Origin: Sphingobacteriaceae bacterium UBA2059
Lineage (GTDB): Bacteria; Bacteroidota; Bacteroidia; Sphingobacteriales; Sphingobacteriaceae
Direction of reading: 5' to 3'
Assembly: GCA_002332615.1 (NCBI GenBank)
Contig: DDAL01000003.1
Location: 91,420-117,949 of the forward strand
Length of the DNA stretch: 26,530 nt
Positions 1 to 7,001 of this stretch are shown here, piece by piece (position 1 is the stretch's first letter; each line of letters opens with the position of its first letter). The notes beneath the pieces were generated by a model that did not search any database, had not been told where the DNA came from, and saw only the letters and a program-made list of their open reading frames with translations. The translations under genes were made by a program, and so were the position numbers.

Positions 1-1
1 T

Positions 2-124
2 TTGTTTACCGCTTCTACACCTGCCGCGCAGGTAGAATCGGTAGAAATGCTTGCCGAAATAATCCACCCTAAGTACTTCATATTTGGTTATGAAGGCTCC
101 CGGTGGATCAAATTTACGGTATAA
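2..124 (+). CDS. C-terminal end of an unrecognised protein (partial, 5' end outside window)
   Basis: An open frame enters from the left edge and runs 40 codons to a TAA at 122-124. The peptide has ordinary protein character, with a stretch reading MLAEIIHPKYFIFGYEG and ending in WIKFTV, so it looks like the real end of a gene that starts outside the window. It converges on the luciferase-like gene and the two coding ends overlap by 11 bp. I do not recognise the family. The short length makes a chance open frame possible. Confidence 0.4.
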   Translation: MFTASTPAAQVESVEMLAEIIHPKYFIFGYEGSRWIKFTV

Positions 125-1127
125 GGTTAAACTCTTTGGCCAGCAGTTCGTAGGACCTGAGGCGATCCTCAAATTTTTCGGTAATGGTTACCGCTATAAG
201 CTCATCGGTGCCATAAGCCGCGGCCATGCTTTCCAGTTGCTGCTTTACCTGCGCCGGAGTGCCAAATACCATGCGCTTTCGGTTAAAACGCACCCGGTCC
301 TGTTCGTCAAAGGTAAATTTGTAATTTTTTATTTCTTCGTAGCAGGGTATGCCTTCAGACTTCCCTTTTTCCATATTGAGCATAAGCACGTCCATTACTT
401 TTTGCAGCTCCAATGCTTTTTCCTCGGTTTCGGCGCATAACACAAAAACACCCACGGTAACCTTGGGCTCTTTGAGCTGCGCCGAAGGGCGAAACCTTTG
501 TCTGTAATGGCTGGCGGACTGCGGGCCCCCATTCGGATTGATAAAGTGGGCAAAGGACAGCGCCATGCCCAGGTGAGCAGCAAACAAACCGCTTTGGCCG
601 CTCGAACTTAGTATCCACAGGTCGGGAGCCGTATCTGCCATCGGGATAGCATGTACGCGGCTATGTTGTTTGGGGTACTCGTTTTCAATGCCCAGATAAT
701 GCTGCAGGTCTACCAGCTGCTGCACAAAATCCTTTTCATTAAAGGTGTTAGATGGGTTAAGCAGCGAAGCGGTTATACGGTCGCCGCCGGGCGCTCTGCC
801 TATCCCCAGGTCTATGCGGCCCGGATACAAGGCTTCCAGGGTTCTAAAACTTTCTGCTACTTTAAGCGTACTATGGTTGGGCAGCATAACGCCTCCCGAG
901 CCAAGTTTTAAGTTTTTGGTTTCATTGGCAAGTCTGGCTATCAGCACTTCGGGCGATGAGCCTGCAAGCGTTTGTGTGTTATGATGTTCCGATACCCAAA
1001 AGCGTGTGTAGCCCCATTGGTCGGCCTGCCGGGCAAGTTCGATGGTTTCATTTAAAGCCTGGCCGGCTGTATTGCCCCTGCGTATGGGCGACTGGTCTAA
1101 TATGCTGAGCGAAATAGAATTGTTCAT
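114..1127 (-). CDS. Luciferase-like (LLM class) flavin-dependent monooxygenase
   Basis: This 337-residue protein covers the whole bacterial-luciferase-like fold, a TIM barrel that uses reduced FMN (or F420 in some relatives) and oxygen to oxidise an organic substrate. Family signatures visible are LDQSPI near residue 10, FWVSEHHN near 44-51, PEVLIARLA near 60, GSGGVMLPNHSTLKVAESF near 77-95 and PGRIDLGIGRAPGG near 103-116. These resemble the MsnO8/group 1 subfamily found widely in Bacteroidota. The substrate cannot be read from sequence. The ATG at 1127 fits the family N-terminus; no Shine-Dalgarno is visible. The gene is divergent from namA with only 59 bp between the starts, so the two flavoenzymes may share a regulatory region. 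Family call is firm; physiological role is open. Confidence 0.9.
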   Translation of the reverse strand: MNNSISLSILDQSPIRRGNTAGQALNETIELARQADQWGYTRFWVSEHHNTQTLAGSSPEVLIARLANETKNLKLGSGGVMLPNHSTLKVAESFRTLEALYPGRIDLGIGRAPGGDRITASLLNPSNTFNEKDFVQQLVDLQHYLGIENEYPKQHSRVHAIPMADTAPDLWILSSSGQSGLFAAHLGMALSFAHFINPNGGPQSASHYRQRFRPSAQLKEPKVTVGVFVLCAETEEKALELQKVMDVLMLNMEKGKSEGIPCYEEIKNYKFTFDEQDRVRFNRKRMVFGTPAQVKQQLESMAAAYGTDELIAVTITEKFEDRLRSYELLAKEFNLIP

Positions 1128-1186
1128 ATGTTTTTAAAACCTTATAGATTCAAATAGTTTTATACTGAAAGTAAAATTAGATTAAA

Positions 1187-2251
1187 ATGATCCATTTATT
1201 TAGTCCCTTGCAAATACGGAATTTAGTACTAAAAAACCGTATTGCAATGTCGCCCATGTGTCAATACTCGAGTGAAGACGGCTTTGCCAACGACTGGCAT
1301 CTGGTGCATTTGGGCAGCCGTGCAGTTGGAGGAGCAGCCCTGATTTTTACAGAGGCTACGGCTGTAAGCCCCCGGGGACGCATTACTCCGCACGACGTAG
1401 GGATATGGAAAGACGAGCATATAGAACCTTTAAAACGCATAACCAGCTTTATCCGGCAGCAAAACTCTGCATCGGCCATTCAGCTTGCCCATGCCGGCCG
1501 CAAAGCTTCGCGCAGCAGGCCCTGGGAGGGCGACCGTGCCTTGAGCCATGCCGAGGGCGGCTGGCAGGTGGCCGGCCCCGGTGCTATGTCCTTCCATAGC
1601 AATGAACCTGCTCCCCATTCGCTCAGTATAGAAGAAATAGGGCAGGTTATCGATCAGTTTGCCCGTGCTGCTGCCCGCGCAGATGCTGCCGGATTTGACG
1701 TGGTTGAAATTCATGCCGCGCATGGCTATTTGCTGCACGAGTTTTACTCACCGCTATCCAATACCAGGCAGGATATCTATGGCGGCAGCTTTGAAAACAG
1801 GGTTCGCCTCTTGCTGGAGGTTACAGCGGCAGTGCGTATGGAATGGCCGCAACAAAAACCTTTATTTGTGCGTATATCGGCTACCGACTGGGTAGAAGGC
1901 GGCTGGACAAAATATGATTCTGTTGAGCTCGCAAAACTGCTTAAGGAACAGGGGGCTGATCTGATAGACTGCTCTTCGGGCGGCAACGTGCCCGACGCAG
2001 TAATACCCGCCGGCCCGAACTACCAGGTTCAGTATGCGCGGTCCGTAAAGCAGGACGCTGGTATTCTAACCGGCGCAGTGGGTATTATAACGGAGCCTCA
2101 TCAGGCAGAAGCCATTATAGCCGAAGGCAAGGCAGATATTGTATTGATAGGCCGTGAGTTGCTGCGCGATCCTTACTTTGCTCTTAGGGCAGCAAAAGAG
2201 CTTGAAGCAGCTGTCGAATGGCCTCCGCAATACTTAAGGGCAAGGCGATAG
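1187..2251 (+). CDS. namA: Old yellow enzyme family NADPH dehydrogenase (YqjM/NamA type)
   Basis: This 354-residue FMN-binding TIM barrel belongs to the YqjM-like branch of old yellow enzymes, which reduce activated C=C bonds in enals, enones and some nitro compounds using NADPH. Residues expected for the branch are present: the Cys25/Tyr27 pair in MSPMCQYSS, Gln99 in AIQLAHAGRKAS, the substrate-anion-binding His176 and His179 plus Tyr181 in EIHAAHGYLLHEF, Arg229 in FVRISATDW, and phosphate-binding Gly-Arg at 322-323. Length is normal for the family (about 340). The ATG at 1187 begins directly with the conserved MIHLFSPLQIRN segment. It stands divergent to the luciferase-like gene. A role in detoxifying reactive electrophiles is an inference from the family. 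Confidence 0.93.
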   Translation: MIHLFSPLQIRNLVLKNRIAMSPMCQYSSEDGFANDWHLVHLGSRAVGGAALIFTEATAVSPRGRITPHDVGIWKDEHIEPLKRITSFIRQQNSASAIQLAHAGRKASRSRPWEGDRALSHAEGGWQVAGPGAMSFHSNEPAPHSLSIEEIGQVIDQFARAAARADAAGFDVVEIHAAHGYLLHEFYSPLSNTRQDIYGGSFENRVRLLLEVTAAVRMEWPQQKPLFVRISATDWVEGGWTKYDSVELAKLLKEQGADLIDCSSGGNVPDAVIPAGPNYQVQYARSVKQDAGILTGAVGIITEPHQAEAIIAEGKADIVLIGRELLRDPYFALRAAKELEAAVEWPPQYLRARR

Positions 2252-2292
2252 AAGGGCTAATCTGAATTATGGAACATAAATGATTTGTGTAA

Positions 2293-2397
2293 ACAGACAT
2301 ACCTCAACTCATTCATCATATCCAGCTTAAATACCTTGCTTCTTATATTGGCATCCGTCCGCAATCGTTGAGCCGTATCCGAAAAGAAATTAGTTAA
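2293..2397 (+). pseudogene. Crp/Fnr-family regulator, C-terminal remnant
   Basis: One frame from just after an in-frame TAA (2290-2292) to a TAA at 2395-2397 encodes 34 residues ending YLASYIGIRPQSLSRIRKE plus IS. This is the recognition helix and C-terminus typical of Bacteroidota Crp/Fnr regulators (consensus LKYLASYLGITPQSLSRIRK). The cyclic-nucleotide-like sensor domain and most of the winged helix are absent; upstream is only about 40 bp before namA ends. It therefore looks like what is left after a deletion. It sits 52 bp upstream of the DoxX-like gene, in the same direction, which a complete regulator may once have controlled (inference). Confidence 0.7.
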
Positions 2398-2407
2398 CCT
2401 TTGTTCA

Positions 2408-2438
2408 TTGATCTGTTTGAACGGACAGTATACCTTTA
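2408..2438 (+). promoter_or_regulatory. Possible Bacteroidota promoter for the DoxX-like gene
   Basis: TTG at 2408-2410, a 20-bp spacer, then TACCTTTA at 2431-2438, which matches TAnnTTTG in seven of eight positions. It ends 11 bp before the ATG at 2450, implying a very short leader. It begins just after the stop codon of the Crp/Fnr remnant. Confidence 0.4.
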
Positions 2439-2449
2439 CAAATTAAGAG

Positions 2450-2899
2450 ATGAAACCATTCGTTGTGCTAGTATGCGTGTTTGCTGTGTTCTTAATAGGC
2501 ACAAAGCTTTTTAAACAGGACTTCGATTATAAACTATCCGGTAAAACGGCATTAGCTGCGATGCTATTATTTACCTCATTAGGACATTTTCTCTATACAA
2601 AAGGGATGGGGATGATGTTGCCAGATTTCATTCCCATTCGTACAGAGCTTATTTATCTGACAGGAATCATTGAGATTGTAGCTGCAGCAGGTCTTTTTAT
2701 CCCCAGCTTAAGGGTTACTACTGGAATCCTTTTGATAGTTTTTTTCGTTTTGGTTCTTCCCACTAATATTTACGCAGCTATTAAAAGGTTGAATTACGAA
2801 ACCGGAACATTTGACGGGAAGGGCAGTTCCTATCTCTGGTTTCGTGTTCCGTTTCAGTTTTTGTTGATTTTGTGGACCTATTTTTTTGTAGTGAGATAA
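2450..2899 (+). CDS. DoxX-like small integral membrane protein
   Basis: This 149-residue hydrophobic protein has about four predicted membrane segments: residues 2-16, 33-50, 66-84 and 91-110, with a further one near 130-147. The pattern AAAGLFIPSLRVTTGILLIVFF followed by LPTNIYAA and a late YLWFRVP motif is characteristic of DoxX/DUF4267-like membrane proteins, whose biochemical function is mostly unknown; some relatives are linked to thiosulfate:quinone oxidation or redox control. The coding sequence is more A+T-rich than the flavoenzyme genes before it. It stands alone downstream of a degraded Crp/Fnr gene, suggesting that a local regulator was lost. The ATG at 2450 is the only sensible start. 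Confidence 0.75.
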   Translation: MKPFVVLVCVFAVFLIGTKLFKQDFDYKLSGKTALAAMLLFTSLGHFLYTKGMGMMLPDFIPIRTELIYLTGIIEIVAAAGLFIPSLRVTTGILLIVFFVLVLPTNIYAAIKRLNYETGTFDGKGSSYLWFRVPFQFLLILWTYFFVVR

Positions 2900-3239
2900 T
2901 TAGTTACCTGGCTCTGGTTATTTCGTCAAAATTTATATTCTTATTTGTTTTGTAATGTACAAGTTATGTTTTGTACGTGCAGCCCTTGTACCCTGTGCAG
3001 GGGGTTAGTTAAAGGTCGCAACTCCATTTCTCTGGAACGGGCGGTAGAAGTGAAATTAGGAGCCCCGTACCGTATCAGGAATATGCCATACACGGTTTGT
3101 AAAAGCAGGTCGCTTTGCGTAAATTTATGAAAGGAATGAATTTTTAAGAAAACCGTTATTAATACGTAATGGTATAAGTTTCTAAGTTTCAAAAATATAT
3201 GATTAATATTGTGCCTCTATAAGTCAGAAACGATGTTTT
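2900..3239. other. 340-bp non-coding stretch with repeats and hairpins
   Basis: No convincing gene is seen. There is a direct repeat, TTGTAC-GTGCAG (2971-2982) followed by TTGTAC-CCT-GTGCAG (2986-3000), a 6-bp inverted repeat GTACAA/TTGTAC (2957-2962 and 2971-2976), and a CCCTG/CAGGG palindrome at 2992-3002. An imperfect hairpin spans 3061-3098, with AGCC, GU and GUAU on its 5' arm pairing AUAC, AC and GGUU on its 3' arm. Short open frames exist on both strands but resemble no family. It could be a relic of a mobile RNA or DNA element. Confidence 0.4.
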
Positions 3240-3312
3240 CACTCCGTAGCTCAGTTGGTAGAGCAACAGACTCTTAATCTGTTGGTCGAGAGTTCGAATC
3301 TCTCCGGGTACA
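3240..3312 (+). tRNA. tRNA-Lys (anticodon CTT), acceptor stem mispaired
   Basis: Cloverleaf elements are clear. The D arm is GCTC/GAGC. The anticodon stem ACAGA/TCTGT carries loop CTCTTAA with anticodon CTT (Lys, codon AAG). The T arm is GAGAG-TTCGAAT-CTCTC. CCA is not encoded, as is common in this phylum. The acceptor strands are CACTCCG (3240-3246) and CGGGTAC (3305-3311). Only the inner four pairs form (one of them G-U), while the outer three are C/C, A/A and C/T mismatches. The 5' half would fit CGGAGTG and the 3' half would fit GTACCCG, so the gene looks chimeric or damaged. It may be a non-functional copy. Confidence 0.75.
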
Positions 3313-3489
3313 CACTTAAGACATTTACAGATTTGAACGAAATAGAAGTGAGGATAATAGTCACGTAAATAAAAACATCGAATGGAATAGAGCTGATTGA
3401 TGTGTTTTTAAGTGTGATTTCAATAAGACCGGTCTGGAAAATTGACATACGTTAACGGTTGTTTAGTTTCCGTGAGGGGGATACTAAAC

Positions 3490-3524
3490 AAACAAGGCTC
3501 CTCAAAATGATGGAGCCCTGTTTG
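3490..3524 (-). terminator. Intrinsic terminator of the L,D-transpeptidase-like gene
   Basis: Arms AACAAGGCTCC (3491-3501) and GGAGCCCTGTT (3512-3522) pair with one mismatch around a 10-nt loop. On the minus strand the hairpin lies 30 nt after the stop codon and is followed by a T-rich run (TTGTTTGTTTAG). Confidence 0.7.
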
Positions 3525-3553
3525 ATCGTTCACTATGGGATCTTCGACTATTT

Positions 3554-4357
3554 TTATAACGAGGCAAGCATTTGATTGCCGGTATATTGCATTGCAGCTG
3601 TATTAATATCGAGGTAAGCTGATGCATACTGTGCTGTGTTTGGCGCGCTTATAAAAAGGGTAGTGCCGTTTTTAATGGTTTGCACTACGGCCGAAGTAAG
3701 CTCTACGGGGAGGGCGGGACATCCCTGACTTCTGCCCAGGCGGCCATGCTGGTTTACAAATGCTTCGCTTACGTACTCGGCGCCATGCACTACAATGCCC
3801 CGCTGATAGGCATTGGTATTGTATCCTTTATCTATTCCGTTTAGCTTTAATGATAAGCCATGCTTGCCCATATAAGTATTGCCTGTTACATAGAAGCCTA
3901 AACTGCTCTGGTTGGAGTGCTCGATGTTTGAAAAGGCGTTGGCATAGTTATCTCCTGTGCCTTTACCATGGGCTACGAGGGTATGAAACAGTACCTTTTT
4001 TGCCTCCAGGTCTACAATCCATAAGCGCTTTTGCGAACTTGGCATATTGAAATCGACAATAGATAATATCTCACTGTCCTGATTTGCTTTTCCGTTAGCT
4101 TTAAGATTGTAATAGCCTGTTAATGCCTTTTGAAATACGGCATAATCCAGACCCTGAGCGTCAAGGCCGGTTTCAGTATATAGCGTATGAATATGTCTAT
4201 CAAAGACTTCAGCAGAAGTCAATGTTCTTGCTACTGCAGTATCTTGCTGAGTTGTTTTGGTAATTTCTGCACTGTCCTTTTTTAAGGACCAGCCAAAAGC
4301 AGGAATACTCAGGACCAAGACAGCATAAGTAGCTCGCTTCAAAATAGTGTTTTTCAT
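3554..4357 (-). CDS. Secreted L,D-transpeptidase-like murein protein (YkuD_2 family)
   Basis: This 267-residue protein has an N-terminal export signal (basic start, hydrophobic residues 10-23) and a C-terminal catalytic domain of the 'murein L,D-transpeptidase catalytic domain family' type. Domain landmarks are LWIVDLEAKKVLFHTLVAHGKG (112-133), the glycine-rich middle strand SSLGFYVTGNTYMGKHG (151-167), the catalytic-type His191 in VVHGAEYV, and GRSQGCPAL with Ser210 and nucleophile Cys213. Such enzymes form or remodel 3-3 or lipoprotein cross-links on periplasmic peptidoglycan; whether this one does so is inferred. It is a single-gene unit with its own terminator. The start at 4357 is the only ATG that places the signal peptide correctly. 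Confidence 0.88.
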   Translation of the reverse strand: MKNTILKRATYAVLVLSIPAFGWSLKKDSAEITKTTQQDTAVARTLTSAEVFDRHIHTLYTETGLDAQGLDYAVFQKALTGYYNLKANGKANQDSEILSIVDFNMPSSQKRLWIVDLEAKKVLFHTLVAHGKGTGDNYANAFSNIEHSNQSSLGFYVTGNTYMGKHGLSLKLNGIDKGYNTNAYQRGIVVHGAEYVSEAFVNQHGRLGRSQGCPALPVELTSAVVQTIKNGTTLFISAPNTAQYASAYLDINTAAMQYTGNQMLASL

Positions 4358-4689
4358 ATGTTTATCTCTTTACAGAAAGTATTAAGGTAGATTAGTACAA
4401 TCTATAATTAGTAGTAGATTTGTATGTTTTTCTATATCAAATGTACGAAATACAAGTCGATTAAACAAGTATATGCTTGGTTATAGTGTCATTAAACTAT
4501 CAGAGTTTTAGCTTTTCCGGAAGCGCTTTGCAGAGGTTTTGAAGCAGATTTACTTGGATAAGCGCCCTATAATGAACCGCCCGGCCAGGACTTTTTGCTA
4601 CGGCGGAACCGGTAGGATTTTTTAGGCCGGGAGTGCATGAAAAAGCCGGAGCGCTGAGCGTCCGGCTTCTATAAGGTTTGTATAGGCGA
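4358..4689. other. 332-bp intergenic region with operator-like and repeat-like structure
   Basis: No gene is apparent. Close to the transpeptidase start lies an inverted repeat TAGATT-agtac-AATCTA (4388-4404), 31-47 bp upstream of the ATG and a possible operator. The part from about 4500 to 4640 is more G+C-rich. It contains the palindrome TTCCGGAA, a 7-bp inverted repeat CCCGGCC/GGCCGGG (4580-4586 and 4625-4631), and a minus-strand frame free of stops for over 40 codons but without a start codon. The glyS terminator closes the region. Confidence 0.45.
4641..4670 (-). terminator. Intrinsic terminator of glyS
   Basis: AAGCCGGA (4643-4650) pairs perfectly with TCCGGCTT (4661-4668) around a 10-nt loop that can pair further. 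On the minus strand the hairpin starts about 20 nt after the glyS stop and runs into a T tract. Confidence 0.8.
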
Positions 4690-6150
4690 CTAGGACAGCA
4701 GATTTTTCCAAGACACGAGGTCGCTCACGAGGTAACTTAGCTTATCTGCGGATACGCGTTCTTGCTCCATAGAATCCCGATGGCGAATGGTTACTGTATT
4801 ATCTTCGAGTGTCTGGTGATCTATGGTAATACAAAACGGAGTGCCTATTGCATCCTGACGGCGGTACCGCTTGCCAATAGAATCTTTTTCTTCATAAATA
4901 AGATTGTGCTCCAGCTTGAGCATGTCCATCACCTGGCGTGCTTTTTCGGGCAGTCCGTCTTTTTTGGTTAATGGCAAGATAGCAGCCTTAACAGGGGCAA
5001 GGCAGGGATGCAGCTTTAATACTACTCGGCTGTCTTTTTTGTCGCCCTGGCTAAGGTCCTGCTCTTCGTAGGCATTGATAAGCGTAAGCAGGAACATACG
5101 GTCGAGTCCTATGGACGTTTCGACTACATAGGGTATATAGTTTTGATTGATCTCGGGGTCGAAATACTGGAGTTTTTTGCCTGAATGTTTTTGGTGCTGC
5201 GACAGGTCGAAGTCGGTGCGGCTGTGTATGCCTTCAACCTCTTTGAAGCCGAACGGAAATTCAAATTCGATGTCTACCGCGGCATTGGCATAGTGGGCAA
5301 GTTTTGTATGGTCATGAAAGCGGTACTTCTCGGCAGGGGTGCCCAGGGCTTTATGCCACTTGAGGCGGGTTTCTTTCCAGTAGTCATACCATTGCATTTC
5401 GGTGCCGGGGCGAACAAAGAACTGGAGTTCCATTTGTTCGAACTCGCGCATGCGCATAATAAACTGGCGGGCTATTACTTCGTTTCTAAAGGCTTTACCT
5501 ATCTGCGCTATACCAAAAGGTATTTTCATGCGGCCTGTTTTCTGCACGTTAAGGTAATTGACAAATATACCCTGTGCTGTTTCAGGGCGCAGGTATACCT
5601 GGTCTGACTCGTCGGCCACGGCGCCCATGCGAGTAGAAAACATGAGGTTAAACTGCCGTACCTCGGTCCAGTTGCGGGTGCCCGATACGGGGCAGGCAAT
5701 TTCGTGTTCAATAATGAGCTCTCTCAGGGCGGCCAAGTCATCCGCTTTCAGGGCCTGATCCATAGCAATCTGAAGCCCTGCTGCTTTATCAGCTTTGCCG
5801 TCTTTTTCATAACGCGCTATCCTGTCTTCCAGCAATTGGTCTGCACGGTAGCGTTTCTTTGAATCCTTATTATCTATCATAGGATCGTTAAAGCCATCAA
5901 TATGGCCCGAAGCTTTCCACGTGGTTGGATGCATAAAAATGGCGGCGTCTATACCGAGGATGTTTTCGTGCATCTGCACCATGGATTTCCACCAGTAACT
6001 TTTAAGGTTATTCTTTAATTCAGACCCATACTGACCATAATCGTACACCGCACTCAGACCGTCGTAAATTTCACTTGACTGAAAAACGAAGCCATACTCT
6101 TTTGCGTGAGATATGACATTTTTAAATAGCTCGTCGTTATTTTTGCTCAT
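4690..6150 (-). CDS. glyS: Glycyl-tRNA synthetase, dimeric (alpha2) type
   Basis: This 486-residue class II aminoacyl-tRNA synthetase attaches glycine to tRNA-Gly in the cytoplasm. Landmarks are the N-terminal SSEIYDGLSAVYDYG (25-39), GHIDGFNDP (82-90), the RPETAQ glycine-enzyme signature (188-193), class II motif 2 with FRNE (221-224) and the following REFEQMELQFF, motif 3 GLDR (348-351), and an anticodon-binding domain from about 375. Length matches the bacterial/eukaryotic-like alpha2 enzyme rather than the separate alpha and beta subunits of many bacteria. The ATG at 6150 is followed by a conventional N-terminus. A TATATTTG element lies 7 bp upstream of the ATG, so the mRNA leader may be almost absent. 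It is monocistronic, with its own terminator. Confidence 0.96.
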   Translation of the reverse strand: MSKNNDELFKNVISHAKEYGFVFQSSEIYDGLSAVYDYGQYGSELKNNLKSYWWKSMVQMHENILGIDAAIFMHPTTWKASGHIDGFNDPMIDNKDSKKRYRADQLLEDRIARYEKDGKADKAAGLQIAMDQALKADDLAALRELIIEHEIACPVSGTRNWTEVRQFNLMFSTRMGAVADESDQVYLRPETAQGIFVNYLNVQKTGRMKIPFGIAQIGKAFRNEVIARQFIMRMREFEQMELQFFVRPGTEMQWYDYWKETRLKWHKALGTPAEKYRFHDHTKLAHYANAAVDIEFEFPFGFKEVEGIHSRTDFDLSQHQKHSGKKLQYFDPEINQNYIPYVVETSIGLDRMFLLTLINAYEEQDLSQGDKKDSRVVLKLHPCLAPVKAAILPLTKKDGLPEKARQVMDMLKLEHNLIYEEKDSIGKRYRRQDAIGTPFCITIDHQTLEDNTVTIRHRDSMEQERVSADKLSYLVSDLVSWKNLLS

Positions 6151-6157
6151 AATGCTG

Positions 6158-6165
6158 CAAATATA
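6158..6165 (-). promoter_or_regulatory. Candidate -7 element of glyS
   Basis: On the minus strand TATATTTG matches the Bacteroidota TAnnTTTG consensus exactly and ends 7 bp before the glyS ATG. No clear TTTG is seen 19-21 bp further upstream. If used, transcription would begin within a few nucleotides of the start codon. Confidence 0.45.
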
Positions 6166-6288
6166 TCATTTTTGAATGCCTTGGTATTTTGGTATTTAGG
6201 GGCTTTTAAGCCGGAAATGTGTTTTTTATCGTAACAATTGACGTACTATGTTGTTAAAAGCAGTAGTAAACATATAAAATTAAAAACT

Positions 6289-6879
6289 ATGAAACGCATC
6301 TTACCTTTATTTACAGTTCTGGCATTGGCTATTGGCTCAGTAAATGCTCAGATCACTACTCCGCAAACTTCATCGGCATCTCAGGAAGCAGCAATTGCAA
6401 AAGGAAACTGGATGGTAGGTGGAAGTCTTGGTTCTACCGGTTATAACTTTGACACTGAAACTTTCAGTATAAACGTTAACCCAAGCGCTGCTTATTTTGT
6501 AAAAGATAACATTGCTCTTGGTGCTGCTGTAGGACTTGGTCTTAATGCTTACGATGGCGGTTCGTCTGTTAATTATTCAATTACTCCGATGATCCGTTAC
6601 TATTTCCCTGAAGGAGCTACTCCAACCGGCAGATGGTTTGGCGAAGGCGTTGCGGGTATTGGTGGCAGCCACACAAAGAATAACGACAATGATGAGCCTG
6701 TATCTGTAGTGCTTGGAATTGCCGGTGGTTACAACCACTTTATTACTCGTAGTGTAGCTTTGGAAGCCAAATTGGGTTATACCTACAGCAAGGCAGATAT
6801 TGATGCTAAATCTGGAATTTCCGGACTAGGTGTTAGTGTAGGTTTCCAGATTTTCTTACCTGGAAGAGGAAACCGTTAA
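6289..6879 (+). CDS. Outer-membrane beta-barrel protein (porin-like, small)
   Basis: The open frame extends to 6238, but the ATG at 6289 is chosen because it yields a clean signal peptide, MKRILPLFTVLALAIGSVNA, with cleavage before Gln21. The 196-residue product shows alternating-residue strands: GNWMVGGSLGSTGYNF, FSINVNPSAAYFV, IALGAAVGLGLN, YSITPMIRYYF, and a closing LGVSVGFQIFLPGR. This is typical of Bacteroidota beta-barrel proteins of about eight strands (outer membrane protein beta-barrel domain). Such proteins sit in the outer membrane; substrate or structural role is unknown. It diverges from glyS, ends in a strong terminator, and is followed by a shorter barrel gene of similar type. 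Confidence 0.8.
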   Translation: MKRILPLFTVLALAIGSVNAQITTPQTSSASQEAAIAKGNWMVGGSLGSTGYNFDTETFSINVNPSAAYFVKDNIALGAAVGLGLNAYDGGSSVNYSITPMIRYYFPEGATPTGRWFGEGVAGIGGSHTKNNDNDEPVSVVLGIAGGYNHFITRSVALEAKLGYTYSKADIDAKSGISGLGVSVGFQIFLPGRGNR

Positions 6880-6895
6880 TTTAACGTATTGAAAT

Positions 6896-6927
6896 ACCGG
6901 CAACCCGACAGGGCTGCCGGTTTTTTT
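6896..6927 (+). terminator. Intrinsic terminator after the first beta-barrel gene
   Basis: ACCGGCA pairs with TGCCGGT, and an inner CCC/GGG pair lies around GACA. The hairpin is followed directly by seven T residues and lies 17 nt after the stop codon. Confidence 0.92.
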
Positions 6928-6954
6928 GTGCTCAAAATTTGGCCGTTTTTTTGG

Positions 6955-6962
6955 TAGGTTTG
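6955..6962 (+). promoter_or_regulatory. Candidate -7 element upstream of the second beta-barrel gene
   Basis: TAGGTTTG matches TAnnTTTG exactly, just after the preceding terminator and 39 bp before the ATG at 7002. The nearest upstream TTTG motifs are not at the optimal 19-21 bp spacing, so strength is uncertain. Confidence 0.4.
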
Positions 6963-7001
6963 AAATAAAACACTAAGATTGATATTAATTTAAACATCCT
7001 T

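Noticed and set aside
2941..3192. Open frames on both strands in the 2900-3240 gap
   Set aside because: No recognisable domain, and composition follows the repeats and hairpins; treated as non-coding.
3251..3448. Minus-strand open frame across the tRNA
   Set aside because: Its N-terminal end contains PERFELSTNRL, the well-known spurious peptide from reading a tRNA backwards; no independent support.
5917..5924. CCACGTGG palindrome as a parS centre
   Set aside because: Only the core and a few flanking bases fit a parS consensus (about 10 of 16). It lies inside glyS, encoding the conserved TTWK region far from parAB; better explained by codons.
6238..6288. Upstream extension of the first beta-barrel gene
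   Set aside because: It would put a polar 17-residue segment before a perfect signal peptide; the ATG at 6289 is preferred.
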